This document shows positions 1 through 7,567 of a stretch of DNA of 24,445 nt, in pieces; position 1 is the first letter of the stretch; every line of letters starts with the position of its first letter. The position numbers were made by a program, and so were the translations under genes. The notes under the pieces were generated by a model. The model was not told the DNA's origin, did no database searches, and saw only the letters and a program-made list of their open reading frames with translations. Source of the DNA: a virus. The stretch spans positions 1-24,445 of IMG/VR virus record IMGVR_UViG_3300027763_000234. One strand, written 5' to 3'.

Positions 1-1
1 C

Positions 2-877
2 ATGAACTCCAACCTATTGCAAGGTGGTTTGCAAACTGCTGGTGGTTTAATGCAAACCCAAGCGTCTAGGGATGCGGCACTCAGGGCGCAACAAGAATTG
101 TTGGCGGCAACAGGTTCAGCAACTACTGGTTCACAGTTCCGTCCAGTAGGTGTTACTACACGCTTTGGCTCATCAAACTTCAATATTGATCCTGCTACTG
201 GTCAACTGGTAAGCGCAGGATACACCGCCGCACCTGAAATTGTTTCTGCCCAAAATAAACTCTTGGGATTGGGTGCTAGTTATTTGGCGCAGACTCCTGA
301 AGAAGTTGCCCAACAGTACATGAACAAGCAATATGACTTGCTCGATCCAAGTCGCCAAAGACAGTTGGCTGGCATTAGAAACCAAAACTTCCAAACAGGT
401 CGTGGTGGTTTGTCAGTAGGTTCTACTGGTTTGCGTCCAAGTGGCGCACAAGGCTTGATGGGTGCTAATCCTGAGTTAGAGGCGTACTACAACGCATTGG
501 CACAACAAGATGCACAGTTGGCGGCACAGGCTCAAGCGGCTGGTCAGCAACAAGTAACTTATGGTGCGGGACTATTTGGTCAGGCTGGTAACTTAGAGAG
601 CATGGCACAACAACCATTTACTTTGGGAACTGGTTTGGGAACTTCTATCTCTGGTGCAGGGGCTAATGCAGGTCGTTTAGGACTTACTGGTGCTAGTTTG
701 GCGGCGGGTTATGGAACATCACCACAAGCCACAACAAGTCCAGGCGCATACATCTTGGGTGGATTGGGAAGCCCAACGTCATTGTTGGGTCAAGGATTGG
801 CTAGTTGGTTGACTTCTAATGCTCCATCAACGGGTGTTACATCAAATCAAGGCCCAGCAGACTTTTGGTCTTCTTAA
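2..877 (+). CDS. Virion-associated protein, Gly/Ala/Gln-rich (possibly 5'-truncated)
   Basis: A 291-residue frame that opens at an ATG at base 2, so the true start may lie upstream of the window. The protein is rich in Gly, Ala, Gln and Leu, has few charged residues, and shows repeated LLGLG/GGLGS-type stretches with a Gln/Ala-rich helix around residues 165-190. No enzyme motif is visible. It sits first in a same-strand run of three long genes upstream of the lysis cassette, where podovirus-like phages usually keep internal virion or tail proteins. That position supports a structural role, but the exact component is not identifiable. Glycine codons are mostly GGT, as in the portal and fibre genes at the other end of the window and unlike the genes that follow. 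A 14-base gap separates it from the next gene. Confidence 0.75.
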   Translation: MNSNLLQGGLQTAGGLMQTQASRDAALRAQQELLAATGSATTGSQFRPVGVTTRFGSSNFNIDPATGQLVSAGYTAAPEIVSAQNKLLGLGASYLAQTPEEVAQQYMNKQYDLLDPSRQRQLAGIRNQNFQTGRGGLSVGSTGLRPSGAQGLMGANPELEAYYNALAQQDAQLAAQAQAAGQQQVTYGAGLFGQAGNLESMAQQPFTLGTGLGTSISGAGANAGRLGLTGASLAAGYGTSPQATTSPGAYILGGLGSPTSLLGQGLASWLTSNAPSTGVTSNQGPADFWSS

Positions 878-891
878 AGTAAGGAATAATC

Positions 892-2130
892 ATGGCAACA
901 GATATCGTAGGTGGATTGTTTGGTATTACTCCTGAGATGTACCAACAACAAATGGCTCAACAGGGTTTAGCAGAAGGCGCAAAACTAGGGCAAATGGCTC
1001 CTGATGCCTTTGGTCGTTCAATGCTTTATGCTGGTAGCGCACAACTAGGGCGTGGCATTGGTGGTGCTTTGGGTGCTGAAGACCCACAGTTGAAGTTAAT
1101 CAGCGCACGAAATGCAGTAATGCAAGCGGTAGACCCTACTAATCCTGATTCGCTCATGGCCGGCGCGCAAAGATTAGCACAATTCGATCCTGAAGGGGCA
1201 AACAGATTGGCCAACGCGGCTAGAGAAGCGGCACTTAAAATTGCCCAAGCAACAAGATATTCGCGTGAAGGCCGTGCATTAAGCGTAGGCCAAGATGTAC
1301 TAAAAGCCGAAACGGAAGCAAGCTATTTAGCGGCTATTCGCCAATTACAAGGCATGGAACAAACGCCAGAAAATGCTGCCGCACTTCAAATTTATAAAGA
1401 TAAGTTAGCGGCGTTAACCCGCACTAAAGAGGCAGCGCCTCTCGATATCCAGAAAGCGCAAGACTACCGCAAAGCGCTAATTAAAGAAGGCGCGCCTCCA
1501 GCACAGATAGCTGAAGTTGATCGCTACATCAAAGGATTAGAAGGCGGTCGAGGAACTGCGATTACTAACGTCTTGCCTGGTCAAAAGGAATTTGTTGATA
1601 TCCCTAAATTTAGGGCAACTGTCCAAGGCACTGTTGATCCGCAATCTAAAACTGTATATGCGGCAGATCAGGCGTTGCAAAACATCAATGACTCAATATC
1701 TACTAACAACTTTTCCTCGTTTAGGGCAGCGCAAACGGGCTTTGCTAGAGCAATATCCGGAACTGGCGACCTAAGTCAAAAAGAATTGATAGCGGCTGGC
1801 GCCGATCCGTCATTGCTTGGCGGAACGGCCGATACGATATCTAAACTGTTTAGTGGCACGCCAACATTGGATACGCAAGAAAAAATGCGAAAGACCTTGC
1901 AAGCTATTCGTACTGTTGCGGCCAAGAAGGCCACTGATGAAATTGATCGTCAGGCTAAGATAGCAAGTAGACAACCTGGCTACACGCCTCAAATAATCAA
2001 CGAAGCGTTAGACTTCCCTGAATTCAAAACGCCTGGTGCCGCGCCAACTGCCGGCGGTCCATTCACAGATGCGGAAAAAGAAAAGCGCTATCAAGAATAT
2101 AAAAACTCACGGATAGGACAAAAGCCATGA
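892..2130 (+). CDS. Virion-associated protein, probable internal/ejection component
   Basis: A 412-residue protein with an AAGGAATAATC leader just upstream of its ATG. The first ~60 residues are Gly/Gln/Met-rich; the rest is mostly helical and charged, with heptad-like Ala/Leu/Gln content around residues 100-180 and a Pro/Gly-rich C-terminal tail. No catalytic motif is recognised. The stop overlaps the next start (ATGA at 2127-2130), so this gene and the large downstream one are probably translationally coupled and assembled together. The pairing of a mid-sized helical protein with a very large Gly/Ala-rich one resembles the internal virion protein sets of podoviruses; that assignment is inferred from position. 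Codon use shifts inside this gene: Gly is mostly GGT before about base 1150 and mostly GGC after. Confidence 0.8.
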   Translation: MATDIVGGLFGITPEMYQQQMAQQGLAEGAKLGQMAPDAFGRSMLYAGSAQLGRGIGGALGAEDPQLKLISARNAVMQAVDPTNPDSLMAGAQRLAQFDPEGANRLANAAREAALKIAQATRYSREGRALSVGQDVLKAETEASYLAAIRQLQGMEQTPENAAALQIYKDKLAALTRTKEAAPLDIQKAQDYRKALIKEGAPPAQIAEVDRYIKGLEGGRGTAITNVLPGQKEFVDIPKFRATVQGTVDPQSKTVYAADQALQNINDSISTNNFSSFRAAQTGFARAISGTGDLSQKELIAAGADPSLLGGTADTISKLFSGTPTLDTQEKMRKTLQAIRTVAAKKATDEIDRQAKIASRQPGYTPQIINEALDFPEFKTPGAAPTAGGPFTDAEKEKRYQEYKNSRIGQKP

Positions 2131-4763
2131 CCGAACAAGAAGAGTTTGAGTTTCGCCTTCGTTTCGAAAGTGAGCAGGCTACGGCAGCGCCTGCTGCACC
2201 CACACCTGCGCCTTCACCATCTATGGGCGCCCTTATAGCTGAAGGCGCGCGTAAAGGTTTTGCAGGTACTGTAGGCGCGGTGTCTGGGCTGGCTAATGTC
2301 ATAGATAGGGCCGGCATAAACCCATTCACTATGGGTATGCGCGCTGCAGGCACGCCTATACCTGCGCCCACTGGCGGTTTGGTAGAGACATTCCAACAAG
2401 GTCGTGAACCAGTTTATGGCGGCCTTATGCGGCTTATGGGGTCTACTGGTGTACAACCTCAGACTGGCCCTGAAAAGATGATATCCCAAGGCGCTGAAGC
2501 AGTTACTTCGCCTGAATCTTATGTATTTCCTGCGCTGTCTGTAATTAAACGTCTAGGCCCTGTTGCCCAAACATTACTGCGCCCAACTGAGCAAGCTATT
2601 GTTGGCGGCTCTGCGGAAGCTGGCGGTCAAGCCGGCGAATATGCAGGCGAAAAGGTAGGCGCGCCAGGTACTGGGCGATTTCTTGGTAGTCTGTTTGGCG
2701 GTATTGGCGGCGCCTATACCACTGGCGCTGCAATAAAAACTGGCGAATTAACTGGGAAAGGCATTAGTCTGGCAACAAGTCAGTGGAACAAAATCCGTGG
2801 CACTAACCCTGAAGATGAATTGCTCAAAGACGTTGACAACCGAATTAGCAACATCTTTATAGCTGCCGGTGCGGCCGACCCTAACTTTATGAAAGTGCTT
2901 ACTGAGGCGGCCAAAGCGCAGGAAAGCGTCTATCTAAAGGCGCCAGGCGGCACGCCCGTGCAAATGCCACTTAGTTCGTTGTTGGCCGATAACCCAGTTA
3001 TCAACAACTTCATCCAAAGCCTGTCGTCTAAAGACCCAGTATTCCGCGCTCAATACAGCGATCAGTTTGAAAAAGCCAAGCAGGCCATGGTGGCCAACCA
3101 GATCAAATTGTTTGGTGATCCATCTAAAGTACAAGTGAGTATTAAGCCTACTGATTTGGCTGCCCCACAAGCGCGTCGTCTTCGCACAATTGATGAGCAA
3201 ATTGCTGACGTATATAGCGACAAATCTATGGACCCAACTATGTTGGGCAACCGAATCGATAACTTGTTGGCTAAAAAAGAAGACGCTGCCTATAAAGAAG
3301 TGCGGCCGCTTTACACTGAAGCGTTCAATATCGCCAAAGATAAGAATGTCGAATTGCCTTCTACGGCAGTCGATGACATCTTTAACTCTGTAGCTGGCGC
3401 ACAAGCGTCTGATATCTTTAAGACGTTCCCGTCTATTTACAACCGCGTACGGGCAAAATTTAAACCAGAAACTGTTGAACCTAGCGCAATCCTAACGGCC
3501 GAGGGTAAACCCGCAATTGAAGGCGGCGTTAAGTTCTCTGCTGCCACAGTAGAAGACTTGGATTCTTTGAAACGCGAGATCAACAAGCAATTGCGTAAGA
3601 CCTCGGACCCTGCTGATATTCGTTTATTGACCGAACTCAAAACACGCGTCAGTGGCCACATTGACAACCTCGACCCTGAATTTGTCACGGCGTACCGAAA
3701 TGCGGATAATTCTTATTTGCAAAAAGTAGGTTTGCCGTTCAATTCGGATACGTTAAACAACATCGACCGCAAGAAGTTTGTTGAACAGATTGCGCCTGCA
3801 TTAATTGGCAACAAGTCCAACGTCAGCCAGTTTATCGACGCTACTGGCCAAGATGGCGTACGGGTAGCGCGCGATGCCTTTATGGATAGTTTCAGTCGCG
3901 CCGTATTAAAAGACGATGTAATTAATCCTAAACTTGCGGATAAATGGCTTAAAAAGAACCAAGGTGGCGTGTCTTTAATACCTGGTTTAGAGAATGAATT
4001 ACGTGGGTCTGTAACTAACGTGCAAGTGTTATTGGCAGAACGTAAACGTTTAGATGACGCATTTAGAGAAGTAGCTGGCAACCAGATCATTAAGGGTGAA
4101 GGGTTTAACAACGCGCAAGATTTAGTCACCAAAATGTATGGTGATGTTAATTTCACCAACAAATTTATGTCTAAGTCTGGGTACGGCGAGAATAAGGACG
4201 CCGTCAATGCAGTCCGGTCATTTATGTTGGACGATATCGTTAAGTCTGGCGATCCAATTGGGTTGTTAAACGACCGCAGTAAATCAGCCGTTTTTAACCG
4301 CGTGTTTGGGCCTACCTACGCGCAGAAGGTCGCTGACTTTGCAACAGTGTCTAACCGCATAACCAAAGACTTAACTAACGTGCCGTTTAGGACTGAGACT
4401 GTCGCTAAGACGCCGGTCGAAATGCTAACCGGTATTCCACCTGAACAAATCATTTCAAGAATTTACAACCCTGTGTCGGGCGTAACCTACGCTATTACAT
4501 CTTTGGCTAGTAAATTCTGGGCTAATCAAGCGTCTAAGATGACTGAGCAACGAATCAAAGAATTGCTGCTTAACCCTGCGGATGCGATTAAAGTATTCAA
4601 TGCTGTGCAACCAAAAATTAATCAGTTTGACCGCACTAAACTTGACGAGGCTATCGCCGTAGGTAAAAAGTACGGAATTAATTGGGTGGCCGATGCGGCC
4701 AACGACGCTATGTCTGGCGCGGCCCGTGGTGCAGTACAAGGCATACCCCAGCCGCAGGAGTAA
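2127..4763 (+). CDS. Large internal virion/ejection-type protein
   Basis: An 878-residue protein. The N-terminus starts MTEQEEFEFRLRFESE, an acidic/aromatic opening often seen in phage structural proteins, followed by a Pro/Ala linker (residues ~18-32). Residues ~35-210 contain several Gly/Ala-rich hydrophobic stretches (for example FLGSLFGGIGGAY near 186) that look membrane-active. The remaining ~650 residues are charged and mainly helical, without obvious enzymatic motifs. Size, hydrophobic Gly-rich segments and position as the last and longest gene of the virion block fit a podovirus ejection protein that leaves the capsid with the DNA. A tail-associated role cannot be excluded. The stop at 4761-4763 is followed four bases later by the proposed ATT start of the next gene, and GGAG inside the last codons can serve as its Shine-Dalgarno. 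Confidence 0.8.
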   Translation: MTEQEEFEFRLRFESEQATAAPAAPTPAPSPSMGALIAEGARKGFAGTVGAVSGLANVIDRAGINPFTMGMRAAGTPIPAPTGGLVETFQQGREPVYGGLMRLMGSTGVQPQTGPEKMISQGAEAVTSPESYVFPALSVIKRLGPVAQTLLRPTEQAIVGGSAEAGGQAGEYAGEKVGAPGTGRFLGSLFGGIGGAYTTGAAIKTGELTGKGISLATSQWNKIRGTNPEDELLKDVDNRISNIFIAAGAADPNFMKVLTEAAKAQESVYLKAPGGTPVQMPLSSLLADNPVINNFIQSLSSKDPVFRAQYSDQFEKAKQAMVANQIKLFGDPSKVQVSIKPTDLAAPQARRLRTIDEQIADVYSDKSMDPTMLGNRIDNLLAKKEDAAYKEVRPLYTEAFNIAKDKNVELPSTAVDDIFNSVAGAQASDIFKTFPSIYNRVRAKFKPETVEPSAILTAEGKPAIEGGVKFSAATVEDLDSLKREINKQLRKTSDPADIRLLTELKTRVSGHIDNLDPEFVTAYRNADNSYLQKVGLPFNSDTLNNIDRKKFVEQIAPALIGNKSNVSQFIDATGQDGVRVARDAFMDSFSRAVLKDDVINPKLADKWLKKNQGGVSLIPGLENELRGSVTNVQVLLAERKRLDDAFREVAGNQIIKGEGFNNAQDLVTKMYGDVNFTNKFMSKSGYGENKDAVNAVRSFMLDDIVKSGDPIGLLNDRSKSAVFNRVFGPTYAQKVADFATVSNRITKDLTNVPFRTETVAKTPVEMLTGIPPEQIISRIYNPVSGVTYAITSLASKFWANQASKMTEQRIKELLLNPADAIKVFNAVQPKINQFDRTKLDEAIAVGKKYGINWVADAANDAMSGAARGAVQGIPQPQE

Positions 4764-4766
4764 CCC

Positions 4767-5480
4767 ATTGACCCTTTCTCTCTTCTCTTACTGGCACAAA
4801 CTGCTTTTGGCGCTATCAAGCAGGGCTGCGACTTTTTACACCAAGGTCGTATTCAGCTTGAGTCTGCTAAAAAGACCATTGAGGGCGTGCAGTCAGACAT
4901 TAAGGCGGTCAAAGGAATATTTGACTGGTTCATTGGCCTCTTTATCTCTAAGCCAGACAAAGTCGACGTTGCAAAGCCTGTGGCGCAAACGAAAGCCAAA
5001 GCCGCAGCCAAGCAGTCCTACGAAGTCCTTGAACTGGAACTCATTAAAAGCGTGGGTGACAACCTTGGGACGCTCTTTGACACGCAACAACAAATAAACA
5101 ACTACTATTTAGAACTTGAAGAGGAATCAAAGACTAAGTACAACCCAGAACAGAACACGTCAAAGAAAGCAATCGAGCGTGCTTTGATTGAGTTGCAGAT
5201 GGAGAAGTTGATGGAGCAGACCAGAGAGGCAATGGTCTATGCCCCGCCTGAGTTGAAAGATTTGTATAGCAGATTCTTGGTGATGCATGGCAAGATTGAG
5301 CGTGAACAGGAATGGGCTAGGTCAGAGACGATTCGCAGGGCTAGGCAAGCAAGATGGCAAAAGGAACAAGAGGAAATTCGTAGGATCGAGATGGTAAGTA
5401 GCGCTATTGCTGTGACATTCATTTCTTTAATTTTTGGATGGTTGATGTGGGCAATACGAAACTTATCTGGTGGATTTTGA
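4767..5480 (+). CDS. Coiled-coil protein with C-terminal membrane anchor (probable ATT start)
   Basis: From the conventional GTG at 4887 the product is 197 residues. The frame stays open back to a TAA at 4761, and the ATT at 4767 lies six bases after GGAG (4757-4760). Starting there gives MDPFSLLLLAQTAFGAI and 237 residues. The M-D-P plus hydrophobic opening looks like a genuine N-terminus, and no Shine-Dalgarno suits the GTG. The middle (~100-200) is highly charged and Gln/Glu-rich, probably coiled coil. A C-terminal hydrophobic segment (SAIAVTFISLIFGWLMWAI) should span the membrane, followed by a short tail. It lies between the ejection protein and the lysis genes. It may be a membrane-anchored virion or lysis accessory protein; no family is recognised. 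The protein is well supported, the ATT start moderately so. Confidence 0.8.
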   Translation: MDPFSLLLLAQTAFGAIKQGCDFLHQGRIQLESAKKTIEGVQSDIKAVKGIFDWFIGLFISKPDKVDVAKPVAQTKAKAAAKQSYEVLELELIKSVGDNLGTLFDTQQQINNYYLELEEESKTKYNPEQNTSKKAIERALIELQMEKLMEQTREAMVYAPPELKDLYSRFLVMHGKIEREQEWARSETIRRARQARWQKEQEEIRRIEMVSSAIAVTFISLIFGWLMWAIRNLSGGF

Positions 5481-5614
5481 TAGGAGTGGCGGTATGCATA
5501 ATTGTTGGGGTTACCTCGATGGCGTACGTGGAAACCCTATACATGCGAGCGCAACTCAAGCAAGAAATGAAAGAGTTGCGTAAACTGAAACGAGAATTGA
5601 AGGAGTCAAAATGA
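5447..5614 (+). CDS. Small single-TM membrane protein of the lysis cassette
   Basis: A 55-codon frame starting GTG at 5447 and ending TGA at 5612-5614. Its start lies inside the end of the preceding gene, and its stop overlaps the holin ATG (ATGA at 5611-5614), the tight packing typical of phage lysis genes. Residues ~5-27 form one hydrophobic span (KLIWWILIGVAVCIIVGVTS), followed by a charged Lys/Glu-rich helix ending in KRELKESK. That layout, one membrane span plus a short charged helix, fits a small holin partner, antiholin or very short inner-membrane spanin-like protein. No sequence family is recognised. A GGATGG stretch upstream of the GTG is a modest ribosome-binding site. Confidence 0.6.
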   Translation: MGNTKLIWWILIGVAVCIIVGVTSMAYVETLYMRAQLKQEMKELRKLKRELKESK

Positions 5615-6084
5615 ATGAACTATTCGGTATTCTTAAAGGGCTTGCGCCTACTCTTGCTACTGCTGTTGCTGGCCCTCTGGGTGGTGCCGCTGTTAGTGCT
5701 ATTGCTAGCCGACTGGGTTGTAACGACTCTGTTGAAGCAGTAGCCAAAGCTATTGCTGGCGATCCTGCAGCGGCTCAGAAGATAGCAGAACTAGAGTTGG
5801 AAATGACTAAGGTAGCGGCAGACGCTATGAAGAACGAGGACAACAATGTTAGTAAGCGTTGGGACGCCGACATGATTAGCGACTCCTGGTTGTCTAAGAA
5901 CATCCGCCCAATGAGTCTTGTAGCTATTTTTGTAGGTTACTTTTTGTTTGCCATGATGTCAGCGTTTGGTTTAAACGCTAACGAGGCGTACGTTACCTTG
6001 TTAGGCCAATGGGGTATGCTTATCATGGGCGCATACTTTGGCGGCAGGACTGTTGAAAAACTAGCGGAGATGAAAAAGAAATGA
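5611..6084 (+). CDS. Three-TM holin (GTA_holin_3TM type)
   Basis: A 157-residue protein with a hydrophobic Ala/Gly-rich N-terminal helix (~10-33), a charged soluble middle containing AAAQKIAELELEMTK (~53-68), the segment DSWLSKNIRPMSL (~90-102), and two C-terminal hydrophobic spans (~102-121 and ~125-145) ending in a Lys-rich tail. The WLSK-NIRPM junction before paired C-terminal spans is characteristic of the 3-TM holin superfamily found in gene transfer agents and many proteobacterial phages. Holins form inner-membrane lesions that release the endolysin and time lysis. The ATG overlaps the preceding stop, and the gene's own stop overlaps the endolysin start (ATGA at 6081-6084), so holin and endolysin are probably co-translated. 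Confidence 0.85.
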   Translation: MNELFGILKGLAPTLATAVAGPLGGAAVSAIASRLGCNDSVEAVAKAIAGDPAAAQKIAELELEMTKVAADAMKNEDNNVSKRWDADMISDSWLSKNIRPMSLVAIFVGYFLFAMMSAFGLNANEAYVTLLGQWGMLIMGAYFGGRTVEKLAEMKKK

Positions 6085-6509
6085 ACCTCTCAGAACACTT
6101 CACTTTAGACGAATTAACGCACACAGATCACAGAGACTTGGACAATACGCCAAACGAGGCAGAATCTGCCAATTTGCGTAGGCTGGCCAGTTTTCTAGAA
6201 CAAGTCAAAACTGTACTTGGCGGCAAACCAATCATGGTCAACTCTGCGTTTCGATCTAAGGCGGTCAATGACGCAGTTGGGTCTAAGGATACAAGCCAGC
6301 ACCGCGTTGGTTGTGCAGCCGACATACGCGTGCCTGGCATGACGCCTGATGAGGTAGTGAAAGCTGTCATTGCGTCTGGTATTGGCTACGATCAGATCAT
6401 TAGAGAGTTTGATCGCTGGACACATATTTCTGTACCAAATTTATCAACAGCTATGCCAAGGCAACAAGCCTTAATCATCGACAAGCAAGGCACTAGAACT
6501 TACGCTTAG
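6081..6509 (+). CDS. Endolysin, peptidase M15A family (D-Ala-D-Ala/L,D-carboxypeptidase-like)
   Basis: A 142-residue single-domain zinc peptidase. It starts NLSEHFTLDEL, the usual opening of the M15A family, then shows VNSAFRSKAVN (~53-63) and the zinc motif SQHRVGCAADI with ligands His74 and Asp81, followed by WTHISV with the third ligand His115. All expected metal ligands are present, so the enzyme should be active in cleaving peptidoglycan stem peptides or cross-links. There is no signal peptide, consistent with release through the adjacent holin. Length is normal for this endolysin class. Its 3' end overlaps by a few bases the end of a minus-strand microprotein gene, marking a convergent junction. 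Confidence 0.92.
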   Translation: MNLSEHFTLDELTHTDHRDLDNTPNEAESANLRRLASFLEQVKTVLGGKPIMVNSAFRSKAVNDAVGSKDTSQHRVGCAADIRVPGMTPDEVVKAVIASGIGYDQIIREFDRWTHISVPNLSTAMPRQQALIIDKQGTRTYA

Positions 6510-6607
6510 TCCTCGCTACTTAGCATGAAGATGGCGACGGCGACTGTGACTACCACTACGCCTCCCATGACAAGCAGCATGACCGCCCAGGCAATTGTTT
6601 CAAGCAT
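6506..6607 (-). CDS. 33-aa single-TM microprotein
   Basis: A 33-residue frame (starting MLETIAWAVMLLVMGGV) that is almost entirely one hydrophobic helix (~5-28), ending in LSSED. The ATG at 6607 is preceded on the minus strand by GGAGCGCAAAG, a good Shine-Dalgarno. The start overlaps the end of the upstream 38-aa gene by 8 bases. It is the last gene of the minus-strand operon and converges on the endolysin gene with a 4-base overlap. An inner-membrane location is expected. The function is unknown. Confidence 0.6.
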   Translation of the reverse strand: MLETIAWAVMLLVMGGVVVVTVAVAIFMLSSED

Positions 6608-6716
6608 CTTTGCGCTCCTGATCGAGTTCACGTTTCATGTAAACAACAAAAGCCTCTACCAACTTTAAAAAGTATGGCAGTAGCGCGCCTAATACAAATA
6701 TTAAAACTTCATTCAT
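6600..6716 (-). CDS. 38-aa membrane-associated microprotein
   Basis: Starts at ATG 6716 behind AAGGAAAAACA on the minus strand and ends at TGA 6602-6600. The N-terminal ~28 residues (MNEVLIFVLGALLPYFLKL onward) are hydrophobic and the C-terminus (KRELDQERKDA) is charged, so a single membrane helix with a short cytoplasmic tail is likely. It overlaps the upstream gene by 8 bases and the downstream microprotein by 8 bases, a pattern of translational coupling that supports both. No family is recognised. Confidence 0.6.
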   Translation of the reverse strand: MNEVLIFVLGALLPYFLKLVEAFVVYMKRELDQERKDA

Positions 6717-6939
6717 TGTTTTTCCTTTTTAATGTAGCGTCAATGTGTCTAACCATTTCAAATATAGTTGAGCGCCCAGCCCCCGTCTGAAAATCTTCCC
6801 AGTCCCAGTAGTCTTCAACTTCATCATCTGTCAGCCCAACCCAAGGGCGTTTGTATTCCTGAATGTCATCATCATCTTCTTTGGCATTGCGCCTGATCTC
6901 TCTGGCGATACGCTCAAATTCTTCGTCTTCTGGTGTCAT
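6709..6939 (-). CDS. Conserved-type phage hypothetical protein, acidic
   Basis: The 76-residue form begins at ATG 6939 (MTPEDEEFERIAREI), preceded by AAGGAAACAAGC. A longer TTG-started form from 6984 is less likely because this ATG has a good Shine-Dalgarno and overlaps the preceding mini-gene stop. The protein is acidic and has a run of Asp at ~22-25. It contains the phrase WVGLTDDEVEDYWDWEDF and ends in a charged helix (VRHIDATLKRKNNE). Variants of the LTDDE plus terminal AIE/IDATLK helix layout recur in small proteins of proteobacterial phages, but no function is established. The stop at 6709-6711 overlaps the next start. Confidence 0.75.
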   Translation of the reverse strand: MTPEDEEFERIAREIRRNAKEDDDDIQEYKRPWVGLTDDEVEDYWDWEDFQTGAGRSTIFEMVRHIDATLKRKNNE

Positions 6940-6989
6940 GCTTGTTTCCTTGCTCTGATTGCGTCTGCTAGTTTGACTTTGCAAGTCAT
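6936..6989 (-). CDS. 17-aa mini-gene with strong ribosome-binding site
   Basis: An 18-codon frame, MTCKVKLADAIRARKQA, starting at ATG 6989 exactly six bases after AGGAG (7000-6996) and ending in TGA 6938-6936. Its start overlaps the upstream stop (ATGA at 6989-6986) and its stop overlaps the downstream start (ATGA at 6939-6936). This two-sided coupling is hard to explain by chance. It may be a real basic micropeptide, a decayed gene, or a coupling leader that carries ribosomes to the next gene. It is too short for homology-based assignment. Confidence 0.45.
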   Translation of the reverse strand: MTCKVKLADAIRARKQA

Positions 6990-7243
6990 GTCTTACTCCT
7001 TAATGCTTGAACAGGTGTAACCCACATTGATGCAACATTCCCCGACGATGGGTCTTGGTCATACACCCAAGGCAATTCAGCATCTCGAACATTAGGGGTG
7101 GCGTGTCGTGGAGGTGTCGGCTTGTAGATTTTGAATGCCACAGGCTCACTCTGCTCACGCTCTTGGTTCATTGCCCAACGAATAGCATCACGGGTGCTTG
7201 CATGACCTTGGATAGCCATCTCAATGATTTCATCTTGTGTCAT
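6986..7243 (-). CDS. Hypothetical phage protein (MTQDEIIEMA-type)
   Basis: An 85-residue protein starting MTQDEIIEMAIQGHAS at ATG 7243, behind AGGAGTTTAATCAA. The N-terminal helix is followed by a short segment rich in Pro and His (PTPPRHATPNV), and the C-terminus mentions WVTPVQALRSKT. The MTQDEIIEMA opening is common to many small phage proteins of unknown role. It is coupled on both sides: its ATG overlaps the 49-aa gene's TGA and its TGA overlaps the mini-gene's ATG. No catalytic or metal-binding motif is seen. Confidence 0.75.
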   Translation of the reverse strand: MTQDEIIEMAIQGHASTRDAIRWAMNQEREQSEPVAFKIYKPTPPRHATPNVRDAELPWVYDQDPSSGNVASMWVTPVQALRSKT

Positions 7244-7389
7244 TTGATTAAACTCCTATAAGCGTTGATTGCATCTTTCAAATCATTCTGTAATTGCTCA
7301 ATATAGTCCTGCTGCTGTTGCATCTTAATGTAAGACTCTTTGGCAAAGTTGGCTAGATTCTCTTGGCTCCATAATTCAAATGTTGGCAT
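7240..7389 (-). CDS. 49-aa helical hypothetical protein
   Basis: Starts at ATG 7389 (MPTFELWSQENLANFAK), which lies 5 bases after AGGAGT on the minus strand, and ends at TGA 7242-7240 overlapping the next ATG. The product is Gln/Lys-rich and predicted helical or coiled coil through its second half. It overlaps the zinc-ribbon gene upstream by 14 bases, with its Shine-Dalgarno inside that gene. The good ribosome-binding site and coupling on both sides argue that it is real. The function is unknown. Confidence 0.65.
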   Translation of the reverse strand: MPTFELWSQENLANFAKESYIKMQQQQDYIEQLQNDLKDAINAYRSLIK

Positions 7390-7567
7390 TTTTACTCCTA
7401 TCAAGTCTCTTTTGCTGTTCTTGTTTTATATCCTCTGGCGGCACCACGACTTCTTGCGTAGTAAACCTATGCTCATTAGCGCATTCCCGTCTACGGGTGT
7501 AGCCAAAGGTTGGCGATTTCTTAGTCTGTTTCACAATAGACCAAGCGTTACAAATGGGACACTTCAT
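7376..7567 (-). CDS. Small zinc-ribbon protein resembling NrdR N-terminus
   Basis: A 63-residue protein beginning MKCPICNAW with CPxC (Cys3, Cys6), then RRRECANEHRFTTQE (Cys29 and His33). This closely follows the NrdR zinc ribbon, which normally reads CPxC...RRRREC..C..RFTTxE. Here the fourth cysteine is replaced by the NEH sequence, where His33 may act as ligand. The ATP-cone domain of full NrdR is absent and the C-terminus is a Lys/Gln-rich helix. Full NrdR represses ribonucleotide reductase genes. This short form may instead be a DNA- or protein-binding zinc module. The ATG overlaps the preceding stop (ATGA at 7567-7564). Confidence 0.75.
   Translation of the reverse strand: MKCPICNAWSIVKQTKKSPTFGYTRRRECANEHRFTTQEVVVPPEDIKQEQQKRLDRSKNANI

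Noticed and set aside
2934-3404. Minus-strand 156-residue frame
   Set aside because: Antisense to the large virion protein with no upstream ribosome-binding site or neighbours.
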